NCBI GenBank assembly: GCA_900752625.1
Contig: CAADWC010000051.1
Coordinates: 1 to 7,314, forward strand
Direction: 5' to 3'
DNA from: Oscillospiraceae bacterium
GTDB taxonomy: Bacteria; Bacillota; Clostridia; Oscillospirales; Ruminococcaceae
DNA length: 7,314 bases
The translations under genes and the position numbers were made by a program. Numbering within the stretch: the first letter of the stretch is position 1; each line of letters begins with the position of its first letter. Shown piece after piece: positions 1 through 5,351 of the stretch. Below the pieces are notes generated by a model, which was not told the DNA's origin, searched no databases, and saw nothing but the letters and a program-made list of their open reading frames with translations.

Positions 1-842
1 ACAGACGGCAGTTTGAACTGCGAAAGAGTACTGTCCATGCTTATCGTAGTTTCCCAGCGGCAGTTTGATTTGTTGTATTTGAGCTGATAAGTTGCATTAT
101 CTAATGGCTTGCCGAAGTCAGTTACAGACGTTCCTTTCGGATAGCTGCCGTGAGCCAAAACGTCGGCTTTCATTTTTTTGTAGCATTCTTTCATATCGTT
201 CCAAACCGCAGCAGACGGAGCTTTAACACAATTAAGCACCTTATTTTCGTTAGTCGAAATAGCTGTTGTGGAACTGTCAAAGTATTTTCCGCTGATCGTC
301 CATGTCAGCGCCTGGGAAGCTACAAGTTCAACGTCCCATGTATAACCATATTTGCAAGTGCCTTTATATGCGTAGATGGTAGCATAACGCAAGTTGCGCA
401 GTTGTGTTGAATCAGGATAATATCTTCCAGCGTCTTTTTCTAAATTCAGCTGATCCATAGTAGTGCCGTCTACATTTACTGTGCCCAGCTGAACGCAGTA
501 GCAAAATTTATCCTCGGCGTTCTTAAAGTAGTAAAATTCATTTGCCCACTGATATCTGAACTGATTGTTTGAATTTGTTTGCGTCAATGGATCGTATGCG
601 TTAGGCAATCCCGAATTTCTGAAATCGTATCCCCAACCGGACAGGGTATATGTTTTGTCCGTGGTAGTCGCCGCAAAGGCGGTTATGCCCTCCGACAGCA
701 TAAAGATAGTCATTATCAGTGCGATCATAAACGTTCCCAGCTTTTTTGTTTGACAAAGCCATAAACGCTGCGTTCTCACCTTTTGTGTAGACTTTTTCGC
801 CACTGGCGAAAAAGTTGCTGTGTTCAAGTTTTTTCTCTGCAT
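1..842 (-). CDS. Thioester-domain (Cys-Gln, TQXA-type) secreted surface protein, N-terminal part
   Basis: This reading frame is open from an ATG at 842 to the left edge, so the 3' end lies outside the window; 280 codons are visible. An AAAGGA ribosome-binding site precedes the ATG. Residues 1-57 look like a long Gram-positive signal peptide: a basic N-region, a hydrophobic core (about 36-50) and a cleavage site after AFA (residue 57). The mature part has the marks of a thioester domain: YCVQ with Cys116, then ASQALTW with Gln177, which matches the TQxA(I/V)W block whose Gln bonds to the Cys. In this family, known from Gram-positive adhesins and pilus tips, the internal thioester reacts covalently with host or surface amines. 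It usually heads a long protein ending in Cna-B repeats and an LPxTG anchor; none of that is visible here. The frame was confirmed by codon counting between 842 and 1. Family assignment is good; ligand and full architecture are unknown. Confidence -1.
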   Translation of the reverse strand, partial: MQRKNLNTATFSPVAKKSTQKVRTQRLWLCQTKKLGTFMIALIMTIFMLSEGITAFAATTTDKTYTLSGWGYDFRNSGLPNAYDPLTQTNSNNQFRYQWANEFYYFKNAEDKFCYCVQLGTVNVDGTTMDQLNLEKDAGRYYPDSTQLRNLRYATIYAYKGTCKYGYTWDVELVASQALTWTISGKYFDSSTTAISTNENKVLNCVKAPSAAVWNDMKECYKKMKADVLAHGSYPKGTSVTDFGKPLDNATYQLKYNKSNCRWETTISMDSTLSQFKLPS

Positions 843-879
843 TTCTTTCACTTTTCCTTTCGTAATTTAATTTTGATAA

Positions 880-915
880 TAAAAAAAGAACGTGTTGAAA
901 ATTTCAAAACGTTCT
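880..915 (-). terminator. Rho-independent terminator, leftward
   Basis: AGAACGT (887-893) pairs with ACGTTCT (909-915). After one mismatch, TTGAAA pairs with TTTCAA inside it. On the minus strand the hairpin is followed by seven T. It lies 45 bases before the start of the thioester protein gene, so it stops leftward transcripts arriving from the 1217-1245 promoter or the lipoprotein gene, or acts as an attenuator for the adhesin gene. Confidence -1.
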
Positions 916-920
916 TAATA

Positions 921-949
921 TTGACAGTATTCGATTTTTATGATATATT
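921..949 (+). promoter_or_regulatory. Sigma-A promoter for the small peptide gene
   Basis: TTGACA (921-926), a 17-base spacer and TATATT (944-949), with TG at 941-942 giving an extended -10. Predicted initiation is near 955-957, at the first base of the left inverted-repeat arm. Confidence -1.
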
Positions 950-955
950 AATTAC

Positions 956-987
956 GGAGCATACCTGAAACGGTAGGCGGTTGTCCT
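956..987 (+). repeat. Left inverted-repeat arm of the peptide locus
   Basis: GGAGCATACC (956-965) and CGGTTGTCCT (978-987) are exact reverse complements of 1194-1203 and 1178-1187. The middle of this arm is 6 bases longer than in the right arm. The arm begins at the predicted transcript start, so it would form the 5' leader of the mRNA. Confidence -1.
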
Positions 988-1008
988 CTCATTAGCAGAA
1001 ACCGGAGC

Positions 1009-1045
1009 ATCACTTAGTGTGAAATGGTCTGCGAAAGGAGGTGAT
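1009..1045 (+). promoter_or_regulatory. Full-length Shine-Dalgarno with possible sequestering stem
   Basis: AAAGGAGGTGAT (1034-1045) is complementary to 12 consecutive bases of the 16S 3' end, far more than normal, 8 bases before the ATG when counted from GGAGG. Upstream ATCACTT (1009-1015) can pair with AGGTGAT (1039-1045), masking the site. A competing hairpin, TCAC (1010-1013) with GTGA (1018-1021), lies inside a GCAGA/TCTGC stem and would free it. Masked, very strong ribosome-binding sites are typical of type I toxin mRNAs; the switch itself is inferred from pairing by eye. Confidence -1.
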
Positions 1046-1049
1046 AGCA

Positions 1050-1133
1050 ATGGCTTTGGAGATACTCTACATAGCTTTAGCTGTCGTGTTTTTAGTCGCT
1101 CTTACAGAGCTGATAAGAAACATAAAAAAATAA
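1050..1133 (+). CDS. 27-residue hydrophobic membrane peptide, type I toxin-like
   Basis: The ORF starts at ATG 1050 behind an exceptionally complete Shine-Dalgarno and ends in a TAA that is itself the first base-pairs of the terminator stem. The peptide begins MALEILYIALAVV, has one predicted transmembrane helix (about residues 3-22) and ends in a basic tail, RNIKK. It is the only plus-strand gene among minus-strand neighbours and has its own promoter and terminator. Size, single helix, charged tail and convergent transcription resemble small membrane toxins of type I systems (Fst, TxpA, holin-like toxin groups), where the peptide damages the membrane unless a small antisense RNA blocks its mRNA. 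I do not recognise the sequence as a member of a specific family. It could also be a harmless regulatory or leader peptide. That it is translated is likely; that it is toxic is inference. Confidence -1.
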   Translation: MALEILYIALAVVFLVALTELIRNIKK

Positions 1134-1165
1134 CCGCCGAGCCTGAGAAACTTGCGGTTATTTTT
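1126..1165. terminator. Bidirectional terminator shared by convergent transcripts
   Basis: AAAAATAACCGC (1126-1137) and GCGGTTATTTTT (1154-1165) form a perfect 12-bp stem with a 16-base loop. The A/T outer part supplies a U tract in both directions. It ends the plus-strand peptide mRNA and would also end leftward RNA from the 1217-1245 promoter or from the lipoprotein gene. Confidence -1.
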
Positions 1166-1177
1166 AACTAAAAGTTT

Positions 1178-1203
1178 AGGACAACCGTCTATCGGTATGC
1201 TCC
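1178..1203 (-). repeat. Right inverted-repeat arm of the peptide locus
   Basis: This is the reverse complement of the left arm (956-987) with a shorter middle. It is followed on the plus strand by TTTTT (1204-1208), so a read-through peptide mRNA could close a long 5'-to-3' stem and end here. Confidence -1.
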
Positions 1204-1216
1204 TTTTTCTATTTAT

Positions 1217-1245
1217 AATATATCACACTTTTTTTTATTTGTCAA
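1217..1245 (-). promoter_or_regulatory. Leftward sigma-A promoter facing the peptide gene
   Basis: On the minus strand: TTGACA (1245-1240), a 17-base spacer, then TATATT (1222-1217) with TG two bases upstream. Hexamers, spacer and extended -10 match the forward promoter at 921-949. The -35 starts three bases after the lipoprotein stop codon. It could drive an antisense RNA, and with antitermination the thioester protein gene. Confidence -1.
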
Positions 1246-1248
1246 GTT

Positions 1249-2106
1249 CTATCGTAACATATATAGCTTCCAACAATCGCTGAACTCACCTGTTCCCTTT
1301 TCTGCATAAACAACAATATGGGTACCAGGGTGTGCTGAATATTGATCATCTATGGTATTTTTTAATCTTTGTTTAGCTTCTGCATACGTTAATGATTTAG
1401 AATGATACCATTCTGGATTATCCCATGAGCTGTTGGAAGGGGTTCTTCTAGCTATATTATCCCACATTTCCTGTTCTGTGTAAAAAAGATTGTCAAAGTC
1501 ACATTTACCGTTAGAGTATTCCTGCATTTCTTTCACAAGCTTATTAATATCCGATTGAGTAAGCTTTGCCGCCGCAGCTGTGGTCGTAGTCTTTTTTGCA
1601 GTCGTAGTTTTCTTCGCAGTTGTGGTCGTCTTTTTGGCAGTAGTGGCTTTAGTTGTTGCCTGGGTAGTCGTGTTTCCGCTATTTCCATTATTGCCGCTGT
1701 TGGAATTATTGTTCTGAGGCTGAGTTTGCACCGGAGCCGGCGCAGGATCGGTATAAGTGTTACCGCCGGAATTGCCGTTATTATTGTTCTCTACGTTTCC
1801 GCCGTTGCTGCTCTGAGCAGAAACGGTCTTTTTTGTAGTTGCAGCTTTGTCTGTTTTCTTCTTAGCAGTCGTGGTATTTTTCGTAGTTGTAGATTTTTTT
1901 GTCGTAGTCGTTGTGATCGACGCAGACGAAGTTGTCGTAGTCTGAGCCGAAGTGATAAGATCAGTATTCCATGCCGCCGCTGATGAAGCGGTCGTGGTTG
2001 TGGTCGTGACCTTAACGCCTGCCGTATCGTCAACAGAACCGCATGAAGTCAATGTCAGCATTAATGCCGAGAGCATAATCGCGGTTAACCTTGATGTCAT
2101 TTTCAT
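1249..2106 (-). CDS. Thr/Lys-rich surface lipoprotein
   Basis: The start chosen is ATG 2106, giving 285 residues, because AAGGAG lies 12 bases upstream. The longer frame up to 2175 would begin inside the promoter -35. Residues 1-21 are a lipoprotein signal (MKMTSRLTAIMLSALMLTL) with lipobox LTSC and lipidated Cys22. Residues of about 34-180 are low-complexity linker: runs of TTTT, repeated (A)KKTTTT units and Asn/Gly-rich stretches with a Pro-rich patch, as in wall-spanning linkers of ruminococcal proteins. Residues 181-285 look globular and include Cys at KCDF and DCW that could form a disulfide. The C-terminal domain is not recognised. The protein is probably tethered to the outer membrane face with the C-terminal domain held away from it. 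It has its own perfect promoter, separate from the upstream 93-residue gene, and no terminator of its own before 1165. The function may be binding or sensing at the surface, but this is unproven. Confidence -1.
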   Translation of the reverse strand: MKMTSRLTAIMLSALMLTLTSCGSVDDTAGVKVTTTTTTASSAAAWNTDLITSAQTTTTSSASITTTTTKKSTTTKNTTTAKKKTDKAATTKKTVSAQSSNGGNVENNNNGNSGGNTYTDPAPAPVQTQPQNNNSNSGNNGNSGNTTTQATTKATTAKKTTTTAKKTTTAKKTTTTAAAAKLTQSDINKLVKEMQEYSNGKCDFDNLFYTEQEMWDNIARRTPSNSSWDNPEWYHSKSLTYAEAKQRLKNTIDDQYSAHPGTHIVVYAEKGTGEFSDCWKLYMLR

Positions 2107-2146
2107 TATAATAATATTCTCCTTATAATTATTATTTTGTACCTTA

Positions 2147-2175
2147 ATTATACAATAATCACTATATTTTGTCAA
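2147..2175 (-). promoter_or_regulatory. Consensus sigma-A promoter of the lipoprotein gene
   Basis: On the minus strand, TTGACA (2175-2170), exactly 17 bases, then TATAAT (2152-2147): a perfect consensus on both hexamers. The -35 begins three bases after the TAG stop of the preceding gene. Strong constitutive expression is expected unless a repressor acts. Confidence -1.
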
Positions 2176-2178
2176 GAA

Positions 2179-2460
2179 CTAGAAAGGCGGTTCTTCCTCA
2201 AACTTTTTATCATCTTCTACCGCAGGAACATCATCTGGAACGTATGAATTACCATAATCATCATCATATATTTTTATCAACTCAAGAGCTTTCACCAATC
2301 CTCGGCTGAAACAATTAGATTTGTACACTTCGTTTACTATAAATTCAAGAGCTTGAGTTTCAGTCATATCAAATCTTTTGGCTACAAGTTCAAGTTCTTC
2401 CTTGAATGAAAGTCCTTCTTTGACTATTTCAATATCATTCGCAGTAACTTTATTATTCAA
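2179..2460 (-). CDS. Small acidic protein, 93 residues, unknown function
   Basis: I chose the TTG at 2460 as start because GGGAGG lies 8 bases before it. An in-frame extension to 2550 would translate a different stretch lacking its own site. The protein starts MNNKVTANDIEIVKEG, has a predicted helical core (about residues 15-65, with the helix-turn-like FDMTETQALEFIV) and a strongly acidic, Pro-containing tail ending FEEEPPF. No signal peptide or membrane segment is present, so it is cytoplasmic. It overlaps the end of the 25-codon micro-ORF by 8 bases, which suggests translational coupling. I do not recognise the family. The helical core followed by an acidic tail would fit a small DNA-binding, DNA-mimic or accessory protein, but nothing visible decides this. 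Confidence -1.
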   Translation of the reverse strand: MNNKVTANDIEIVKEGLSFKEELELVAKRFDMTETQALEFIVNEVYKSNCFSRGLVKALELIKIYDDDYGNSYVPDDVPAVEDDKKFEEEPPF

Positions 2461-2530
2461 AATTTTCACCTCCCAAAAAGCAAATAATATATGCAGCAAA
2501 AGCTGAAAATATAACTTGAAGTACTTGCAT
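2453..2530 (-). CDS. 25-residue hydrophobic micro-ORF, coupled leader
   Basis: ATG at 2530 is preceded by AAAAAGGAG with a 6-base spacer. The frame begins MQVLQVIFSAFAAYIICF and ends GGENFE followed by TAA. Residues 2-18 are hydrophobic enough for one membrane helix. Its last codons contain the GGGAGG site and TTG start of the 93-residue gene, overlapping by 8 bases. Ribosomes translating it would deliver themselves to the next start, so it may be a coupling leader peptide; alternatively it is a small membrane protein in its own right. It follows a copy of the 21-bp palindrome by about 48 bases. Translation is likely because of the ribosome-binding site; the function is unknown. Confidence -1.
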   Translation of the reverse strand: MQVLQVIFSAFAAYIICFLGGENFE

Positions 2531-2577
2531 AAAATTCTCCTTTTTAACATAGTAATTTTATATTGTCAACAAAACAG

Positions 2578-2598
2578 AGTGTGCCACCGTGGCACACT
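2578..2598. repeat. 21-bp palindrome, copy 1 (candidate parS/operator)
   Basis: Arms AGTGTGCCAC and GTGGCACACT flank a single C. An identical 21-bp copy lies at 5447-5467, and the two bracket the parA-parB-third gene region. The shape recalls parS sites (palindromes with a CAC/GTG centre) but differs from the chromosomal Spo0J site. Read leftward, this copy could also fold into a hairpin followed by CTGTTTTGTT and act as a weak terminator of the par operon. Confidence -1.
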
Positions 2599-2614
2599 GT
2601 GGAATGCTTTAATA

Positions 2615-3286
2615 TTAAACTTTCAATGTATCTGTAATTTCAGTTGAGCTGTTCAGTTCAACTGCACTGTCTATTTCATTTTTACTGATACTGCGATTTA
2701 TGAAACCGTTAATCAGATTGACATGACTTTTGCAGGGAGCGTTCTCTGTCCTTAGATTTATGTAATCCAGTTCATGCTCCTGACAGTAGCTCTCTGCCCA
2801 ATCTACATAATCAGTATTGGCATACTTGCTGTCAGAAGAACAAATAACAGTCAATGCAAGGCAGCCCTTGATTTCTGAGACGGTATATCGTGATTTCAGT
2901 TCTTCTCTCGCGCCTATTAGGTTATATACTCCTGCACGTAGCTTTGATTTTTGCAGTGCTGCATCAATGTCTGCCGCAATATCTTTCAGACTTTTTTCTT
3001 CTGACAGTGTTTCGACAGTCTTAGCATAGTCCTTAGCGTCTGCCGCAGTATTGAACTTCTGCAAACTGCGGTATTCGATGGTATCGTCTTTTATAATAGG
3101 TTCTTCCGCGACAACTGTCTTGTTGCTGCCGGCAAGCTTGCCTATAACGATATGCTCTCCTACCTTAGTGACTGCCATCATTTCGCCGTCAGGTGTTTCG
3201 TACATTGCAGACATATCAAGCGCTGTGCCGTCTAAGTTCTTCTTTCTGCCGCTAAGTTCCGCATTGACAATATCAAAACGTTTCAT
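2615..3286 (-). CDS. Third gene of the par operon, unknown function
   Basis: Start chosen at ATG 3286 (223 residues), with GGAG six bases upstream and 37 bases after the parB stop. TTG codons at 3349 and 3379 would extend it into parB but have no ribosome-binding site. The protein begins MKRFDIVNAELSGRKKN, is cytoplasmic and has no membrane segment. A first part (about 20-75) is rich in beta-type residues (TPDGEMMAVTKVGEHIVIGKL). A helical part (about 80-115) follows, then a mixed region (about 118-200) with four Cys (142, 149, 168, 185). I do not recognise the family. Its position directly after parB, with no terminator between, suggests co-transcription with the partition genes and a role in maintenance of the element. 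It could equally be a conjugation-module accessory protein of the kind often found in such elements. Confidence -1.
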   Translation of the reverse strand: MKRFDIVNAELSGRKKNLDGTALDMSAMYETPDGEMMAVTKVGEHIVIGKLAGSNKTVVAEEPIIKDDTIEYRSLQKFNTAADAKDYAKTVETLSEEKSLKDIAADIDAALQKSKLRAGVYNLIGAREELKSRYTVSEIKGCLALTVICSSDSKYANTDYVDWAESYCQEHELDYINLRTENAPCKSHVNLINGFINRSISKNEIDSAVELNSSTEITDTLKV

Positions 3287-3323
3287 CTTATACTCCAGTT
3301 CCTGCTCTCTGTCAAAAGGCTTG

Positions 3324-4250
3324 TTATAATTTCTCCGAGCTTCCTCCAATTTGTTGGACTTGTTTGTGTTCAATATCAATTTCTATCAATTTGCAGATGT
3401 ATTGACTTAATGTATCGTCATCATAATTAGCTAACGCTTTATATCGTTTCTTCATAGCTGACAGAAATTCAGACTGTCCTTTGGGCTGTTTTGATGCTGC
3501 CTGCTCTGATTCAGATAGTCGTTGTGCTGCCTCATCAGCAGACAGGCAGAAGCTTTTCATTGATTCTATCAGCGCAGACATATCAGCCGTCTTTATTATG
3601 TGTGTACAGCAATACTGCGCTAAAGACTGCTGCTGCTCTTCGCTCAATGCTGCAACGCTGTCTATCAGCTTTACAGATATACGCTTCTCGTCGATAAGCG
3701 TTGCGATATCAGGGTCAAGTGCTGCTATCACTGCATATCTGTATACGGTACGTTTGCTGACACAGAATTTTTCAGCGATTTTTTCAGCTGTTTTTTCCTT
3801 GCTTTCGCTGTCATTACGCCATTCAAGATACTTTGCAAAAATCTTACCCATTTCAGAGGGAAACTTCTCACGTCCGGGAGGATTGGATTCTGCCATTATC
3901 TCATATGCCCGACGGTCTGATACATTTTCAATGATCTCACATGGCAGTAGCAGTCTGAGTCTTATTGCTGCTTCTCGTCTGTGTCTACCGCACAGCAGCT
4001 GTAACCGTCCGTCCGGAAGTCTGCGCACCAAGCATATCTGCACTATGCCTATATCTTCGGCCGACGCCATTATCGCCTGCACCTTTTCTTCCTGCAGAGA
4101 GTCAGGCTGAGCATTGCCGTTCTCATCGGAGAACAGTTCTATGCTTAGCGGTCTCAGGTATTCAATGTGTTTTCCTGCGGATTTGTCAACAGGCTCAATG
4201 TGAGTAAAATTAGCCTTTGGCTTATTTATATCTCTATCAAATCTTGACAT
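3324..4250 (-). CDS. parB: ParB/Spo0J-family partition protein
   Basis: This is a 308-residue protein from ATG 4250 behind AAGGAGAG, 17 bases after the parA stop. The N-terminal ParB/Srx fold (about 25-125) carries the CTP-binding box GRHRREAA (88-95). ESNPPGREKFPSEMG (121-135) stands where the canonical proteins have a conserved Arg-containing box. A helix-turn-helix follows (about 154-178, TAEKIAEKFCVSKRTVYRYA). Residues 200-308 form the C-terminal linker and probable dimerisation part. Proteins of this family load on a palindromic parS site, spread as CTP-dependent clamps and stimulate the ATPase of ParA, moving sister copies of a replicon apart. Here the cognate site may be the 21-bp palindrome found on both sides of the operon. 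Such genes on integrative elements are thought to stabilise the excised circular form. The family call is firm; the site pairing is inference. Confidence -1.
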   Translation of the reverse strand: MSRFDRDINKPKANFTHIEPVDKSAGKHIEYLRPLSIELFSDENGNAQPDSLQEEKVQAIMASAEDIGIVQICLVRRLPDGRLQLLCGRHRREAAIRLRLLLPCEIIENVSDRRAYEIMAESNPPGREKFPSEMGKIFAKYLEWRNDSESKEKTAEKIAEKFCVSKRTVYRYAVIAALDPDIATLIDEKRISVKLIDSVAALSEEQQQSLAQYCCTHIIKTADMSALIESMKSFCLSADEAAQRLSESEQAASKQPKGQSEFLSAMKKRYKALANYDDDTLSQYICKLIEIDIEHKQVQQIGGSSEKL

Positions 4251-4267
4251 TGTACTCTCTCCTTCCG

Positions 4268-5068
4268 CTATCTTGTAATATGAACGATCTCATTTGCAAT
4301 GTTCGCATATTCTTCCGCAAGCTTGTTCTTGTACTTATTAGCGGTATTATGCTTATACTGACAAAGTGCAAGACCTTCTTTTGAACTGTCCCGTGCTGCT
4401 GTTGACTTGCTGACATAGCCTATCAGCTTGTCATTGAAGTATTCGCTAAGTTCTTCGATTACCGCCTGCGACATTTTTGTCTTTTCTACAAGTGTTGGAA
4501 TAACTCCTGCAATCTCAAGGTCTGAGTTAGTGTTTTCACAGACATCATCTATAGTATCGAGTAGCAACGGAATACCGTCGATAGCCATTTCCTGAGCCGC
4601 TACCGGAATAAGTACATAATCGGCAGCTGTCAGAGCATTGTATAACAGATTGCCCAAAAACGGTGGACAATCAATGACTATGTAATCATAATCTAAACTG
4701 CATTTTTTCAAAAGCCGCTGCAATACAGTTTCGCGGCAGCGTGTATTGACTAAAGTCATTTCCATTTCGGAAAAGCGTATATCTGCTGCGATATAGTCAA
4801 TGTTATTCAGATTGTTGTGCAGGATAGCTTTTGAAACGTCTGTTTCTGTTTTTGCTATAACCGACTTCATAAGTTCGTTTATTGTTACCGTTTCTTCCGT
4901 ATATACATACTGCATATACTTTCTTGACAGCGAACCCTGCGGGTCAAAGTCAATAAGCAGTGTTTCAAATCCACTTCTTTGGAGAGCTGCGCCGAGATTT
5001 GCGGCTGTTGTTTTTTTTCCTACGCCGCCTTTCTGATTTGCGATAGCAATGATTTTTGTGTTCTTCAT
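4268..5068 (-). CDS. parA: ParA/Soj-family partition ATPase with variant Walker A
   Basis: I chose ATG 5068 (266 residues) because AAAGGA lies 9 bases upstream and the family fold begins at once (MKNTKIIAIANQKGG). A frame extending to 5203 runs through the structured leader and is not real. Motifs: deviant Walker A at 13-21, Walker A' at 37-44 (LLIDFDPQ), Walker B at 129-136 (YIVIDCPP, Asp133). ParA dimerises on ATP, coats DNA non-specifically, and is released by ParB, so gradients pull replicon copies apart. The oddity is residue 19: the family has GK(T/S)T, where the Thr/Ser after the catalytic Lys18 binds magnesium, but here it is Lys (codon AAA within a run of eight A). A one-base change ACA to AAA would explain it. 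This might impair ATP use, or be a sequence error. Leader RNA with two terminators precedes the gene; parB follows 17 bases downstream. Confidence -1.
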   Translation of the reverse strand: MKNTKIIAIANQKGGVGKKTTAANLGAALQRSGFETLLIDFDPQGSLSRKYMQYVYTEETVTINELMKSVIAKTETDVSKAILHNNLNNIDYIAADIRFSEMEMTLVNTRCRETVLQRLLKKCSLDYDYIVIDCPPFLGNLLYNALTAADYVLIPVAAQEMAIDGIPLLLDTIDDVCENTNSDLEIAGVIPTLVEKTKMSQAVIEELSEYFNDKLIGYVSKSTAARDSSKEGLALCQYKHNTANKYKNKLAEEYANIANEIVHITR

Positions 5069-5090
5069 AATATCAAGTCCTTTCAAATAT

Positions 5091-5184
5091 TTGTGTTCTT
5101 TTTCTGTCAGAAAGATATAGAAAAAGCAGCAGGGAAGAACACAACTACCAACCTGCTGCTTGGGGAGCGACCCCTCTATATCCT
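5091..5184 (-). ncRNA. Folded parA leader RNA: three-way junction with pseudoknot
   Basis: In the leftward transcript, AGGAUAUAGA (5184-5175) pairs with UCUAUAUCUU (5121-5112), a 10-bp outer stem with one G-U. It encloses a GGGG/CCCC hairpin (5174-5162) and a 10-bp stem AAGCAGCAGG with CCUGCUGCUU (5161-5124). The 18-base loop of that second hairpin contains UUGUGUUCUU (5144-5135). This is the exact complement of AAGAACACAA (5100-5091), just before the parA ribosome-binding site. So the loop can form a 10-bp pseudoknot with the leader. The inner hairpin is also an intrinsic terminator. The folding was worked out by eye from complementarity. A role in controlling parA expression is inference; I do not recognise a named RNA family. 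Confidence -1.
5120..5161 (-). terminator. Terminator T2 in the parA leader
   Basis: The stem AAGCAGCAGG (5161-5152) with CCTGCTGCTT (5133-5124) is followed leftward by T residues to 5121. It lies about 52 bases before the parA start, inside the folded leader RNA, so read-through here probably decides parA expression. Confidence -1.
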
Positions 5185-5201
5185 GATGGATAAATACCAT
5201 C

Positions 5202-5227
5202 AAAAAAACTGCTGAATGGTTCAGCAG
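5202..5227 (-). terminator. Terminator T1 upstream of the parA leader
   Basis: On the minus strand CTGCTGAA, a 3-base loop and TTCAGCAG are followed by seven T (5208-5202). It ends transcription coming from the att-proximal promoter or micro-ORF region, or serves as the first of two attenuators before parA. Confidence -1.
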
Positions 5228-5233
5228 CTCTTC

Positions 5234-5350
5234 TCATAATATTTCTATAACATCTTTTAACTTCTGTTCTTTGATTTTTAAGTCATTTAATTCCTTTTCA
5301 ATTTACTTTAGTAACTGCCCTGTTATCGTAGCAGATATACTGAGTCCCAC
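5234..5350 (-). pseudogene. Possible decayed small coiled-coil ORF
   Basis: Read from GTG 5350, the frame gives 15 residues, a TAA at 5305-5303, then 22 residues IEKELNDLKIKEQKLKDVIE.. ending at TGA 5236-5234. The second part looks coding (heptad-like, Lys/Glu-rich). A single CAA-to-TAA change would make the two parts one small protein; another option is a frameshift from the neighbouring frame reading GGTQYICYDNRAVTKVN. There is no convincing ribosome-binding site for the second part. Low confidence that this was ever a gene. Confidence -1.
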
Positions 5351-5351
5351 C

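Larger units (their letters stand above)
1126..1210 (-). ncRNA. Candidate antisense RNA of the peptide locus
   Basis: A good leftward promoter (1217-1245) predicts initiation near 1210, and the bidirectional terminator predicts an end near 1126, giving an RNA of about 85 bases. It would overlap the 3' end of the peptide mRNA in antisense through the terminator hairpin. No ORF with a ribosome-binding site is seen in it. Because the two locus ends are inverted repeats, its 5' leader copies rather than complements that of the peptide mRNA, unlike the Fst/par pattern. Predicted from signals only. Confidence -1.

Noticed and set aside
150..410. Plus-strand frames in the first 760 bases
   Set aside because: They are shadows of the minus-strand thioester protein, which has signal peptide, family motifs and a ribosome-binding site.
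956..1203. MITE or insertion sequence with terminal inverted repeats
   Set aside because: No target-site duplication is visible outside the arms, and the arms coincide with predicted transcript ends, which fits an RNA locus better.
1555..1983. 142-residue plus-strand Ser/Arg/Cys-rich frame
   Set aside because: It mirrors the Thr/Lys repeat linker of the lipoprotein; it has no ribosome-binding site and unnatural composition.
2551..2575. TTGACA (on the minus strand) as promoter for the 25-codon ORF
   Set aside because: No acceptable -10 lies 16-18 bases away; the candidate would overlap the ribosome-binding site.
3481..4110. 209-residue plus-strand frame opposite parB
   Set aside because: parB has clear family motifs on the other strand; this frame is low-complexity Ser-rich antisense.
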